A stretch of DNA of 7,009 nucleotides from contig JAMPAE010000077.1 in assembly GCA_023667385.1 (NCBI GenBank), forward strand, positions 1 to 7,009, in the 5' to 3' direction. Each line of letters opens with the position of its first letter. The stretch's first letter is position 1. Made by a program: the position numbers and the translations under genes. Of the stretch, positions 6,004 to 7,009 are shown piece by piece. This DNA comes from Ruminococcus sp. GTDB lineage: Bacteria; Bacillota; Clostridia; Oscillospirales; Acutalibacteraceae. Below the pieces are notes generated by a model. That model ran no database searches. It saw only the letters and a program-made list of their open reading frames with translations, and was not told where the DNA came from.

Positions 6004-7009
6004 TTAATCTTCCTTTTTACTGCGTTTTTTCTCTGCTGTCTTTTTAAAACCACACTTTTCATCAAGGCAGTTAATCACGCCACCACGAGCCTTGAACAGA
6101 GATTTTCCGCATTTAGGGCATTTCTCTTCAGTTGGTTTGTCCCAAGTCATAAAATCACATTCAGGCCAGTGATCGCAGCCGAAGAACACATAGCCACGTT
6201 TAGATTTCTTTGAAATTACCTTTCCGCCGCATTTCGGGCACGTTGCACCTGTTTCAACAACATAAGGCTTGGTTGTTTTACAATCGGGATAGCCAGGACA
6301 GGCAAGGAATTTGCCGAATCTGCCAACCTTAACGACCATCATTCTGCCGCATTTTTCACAAGGTATGTCCGTCTGATCCTCTTTAAGCTGAATTTTAACA
6401 CCCTGCATTTCGGATTTAGCTTTTTCAAGAGTCTGCTCAAAATCGCCATAGAATGTGTGAAGAAGCCTGATATAATCCTCCTCGCCTGCACCAACCTTGT
6501 CGAGATCAGTTTCCATCTGAGCAGTGAATCTTGTATTAACAATTTTCGGGAATTTTTCTTTAAGCAAGTTGGCAATTGTTTCACCAAGCTCAGTTGGAGA
6601 AAGCTGCTTTGCTTTTCTTGTGACGTATTCACGTTTTACGATTGTTGAAATAATTGTTGCATAGGTACTCGGCCTGCCGACGCCGTTTTCTTCAAGCGTT
6701 TTAATCAGCGTTTCTTCGCTGTATCTTGCAGGCGGCTGGGTGAAATGCTGCTCCTTGGTAAGACCTTTATTCTTCAGACTGTCGTCAATCGAAAGTCCCT
6801 CCGGAAGCTGCTTGCTCTTTTCATCATCACCGGCATCATACAGAACAGTAAAGCCATCAAACTTTACTGAATATCCGCTGGCAGTAAACAAGCAGTAGCC
6901 GCATTCCTTTTCATTTTCACCAACACCTTTGATTTCAAGCTTTGCGGTGTTCTGAACACACTGAGCCATCAAGCTTGCAAGAAATCTGCGCCAAATAAGT
7001 GAATAAAGC
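6004..7009 (-). CDS. topA: DNA topoisomerase I (C-terminal 334 residues; 5' end outside window)
   Basis: Topoisomerase I, a type IA enzyme, relaxes negative supercoils through a transient tyrosine-DNA link. The frame is open to the right edge and ends with TAA at 6006-6004. The visible part starts at LYSLIWRRFLAS, which corresponds to a conserved stretch in the second half of the core; the Toprim domain and active-site tyrosine lie outside the window. FTQPPARYSEETLIK and NGVGRPSTYATI follow, both strongly conserved in TopA. The C-terminal tail then has three C4 zinc ribbons (6360-6280, 6240-6157 and 6120-6052), followed by a Lys/Arg-rich end. The zinc ribbons bind single-stranded DNA in characterised homologues. 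The first ATG in the visible part (6969) is not the gene start, because conserved sequence continues upstream of it. A short internal segment, ECGYC, adds two cysteines before the conserved TASGY. trmFO follows after 14 bases. By comparison with Bacillus, dprA might lie upstream, but that cannot be seen. Confidence 0.97.
   Translation of the reverse strand, partial: LYSLIWRRFLASLMAQCVQNTAKLEIKGVGENEKECGYCLFTASGYSVKFDGFTVLYDAGDDEKSKQLPEGLSIDDSLKNKGLTKEQHFTQPPARYSEETLIKTLEENGVGRPSTYATIISTIVKREYVTRKAKQLSPTELGETIANLLKEKFPKIVNTRFTAQMETDLDKVGAGEEDYIRLLHTFYGDFEQTLEKAKSEMQGVKIQLKEDQTDIPCEKCGRMMVVKVGRFGKFLACPGYPDCKTTKPYVVETGATCPKCGGKVISKKSKRGYVFFGCDHWPECDFMTWDKPTEEKCPKCGKSLFKARGGVINCLDEKCGFKKTAEKKRSKKED
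6052..6360 (-). other. Three tandem C4 zinc ribbons in the TopA C-terminus
   Basis: Three cysteine quartets follow one another. The first is CEKC...CPGYPDC (6360-6280), the second CPKC...CDHWPEC (6240-6157) and the third CPKC...CLDEKC (6120-6052). All twelve cysteines are present, so none looks degenerate. The first two have the classic 5-residue spacing with a Pro-X-Cys end; the third has CX4C and a shorter loop. The polypeptide ends 15 residues after the third ribbon in a basic tail (KKTAEKKRSKK). Confidence 0.9.

Noticed and set aside
1661..6698. The octamer CGCTTGAA occurs six times on the coding strand (plus-strand starts 1661, 1835, 2318, 2978, 3076, 6691) and I saw none in the opposite orientation, resembling a strand-biased Chi- or uptake-like signal.
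   Set aside because: All six copies are in the same codon phase and encode Leu-Glu as CTT-GAA after an NCG codon, in three different genes. Codon preference in Leu-Glu-rich proteins explains them without a DNA signal. A whole-genome count compared with codon-shuffled sequence would settle it.
6004..6969. A shorter topA gene product starting at the ATG at 6969 (or the TTG at 6972).
   Set aside because: The same frame continues upstream to the window edge and encodes the conserved LIWRRFLAS stretch of topoisomerase I, so these are internal codons and the true start is outside.

Overview
The window is a compact, gene-dense stretch of a bacterial core genome with every gene on the minus strand. 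Reading in the direction of transcription (from base 7009 to base 1) the order is topA (3' part) > trmFO > rnc > an Elp3-like radical SAM protein > smc (5' part). Moderate-to-low GC, the folate-dependent trmFO directly after topA, strong AAGGAGG-type Shine-Dalgarno sequences, and a radical SAM gene wedged between rnc and smc all point to a Firmicute. Most likely it is a member of the Clostridia, perhaps an Oscillospirales/Ruminococcaceae-type gut anaerobe; the finer placement is inference.

Layout: bases 7009-6004 encode the C-terminal 334 residues of DNA topoisomerase I, including three C4 zinc ribbons. After a 14-base gap comes complete trmFO (tRNA m5U54 methyltransferase, FAD and folate dependent). 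Two bases after its stop comes complete rnc (RNase III). The last four bases of rnc overlap the GTG start of the radical SAM gene (GTGA), and the last four bases of that gene overlap the ATG of smc (ATGA). The smc frame then stays open to the left edge, giving 999 codons: the ATPase N-terminal half, the first coiled-coil arm, the hinge and most of the second arm. The C-terminal head (signature and Walker B) lies outside the window.

The spacing shrinks steadily (14, 2, -4, -4 bases), and I see no terminator or convincing promoter between genes, so the five genes most likely form one transcript with translational coupling in the second half. The genes serve chromosome topology and segregation (topA, smc) and stable-RNA maturation and modification (trmFO, rnc, possibly the radical SAM protein). 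The arrangement joins two neighbourhoods that are separate in Bacillus subtilis (topA-trmFO and rnc-smc).

I found no mobile element, CRISPR array, tRNA, rRNA or intergenic region longer than 14 bases. I do not see a new multi-gene system here. The least understood component is the radical SAM gene.
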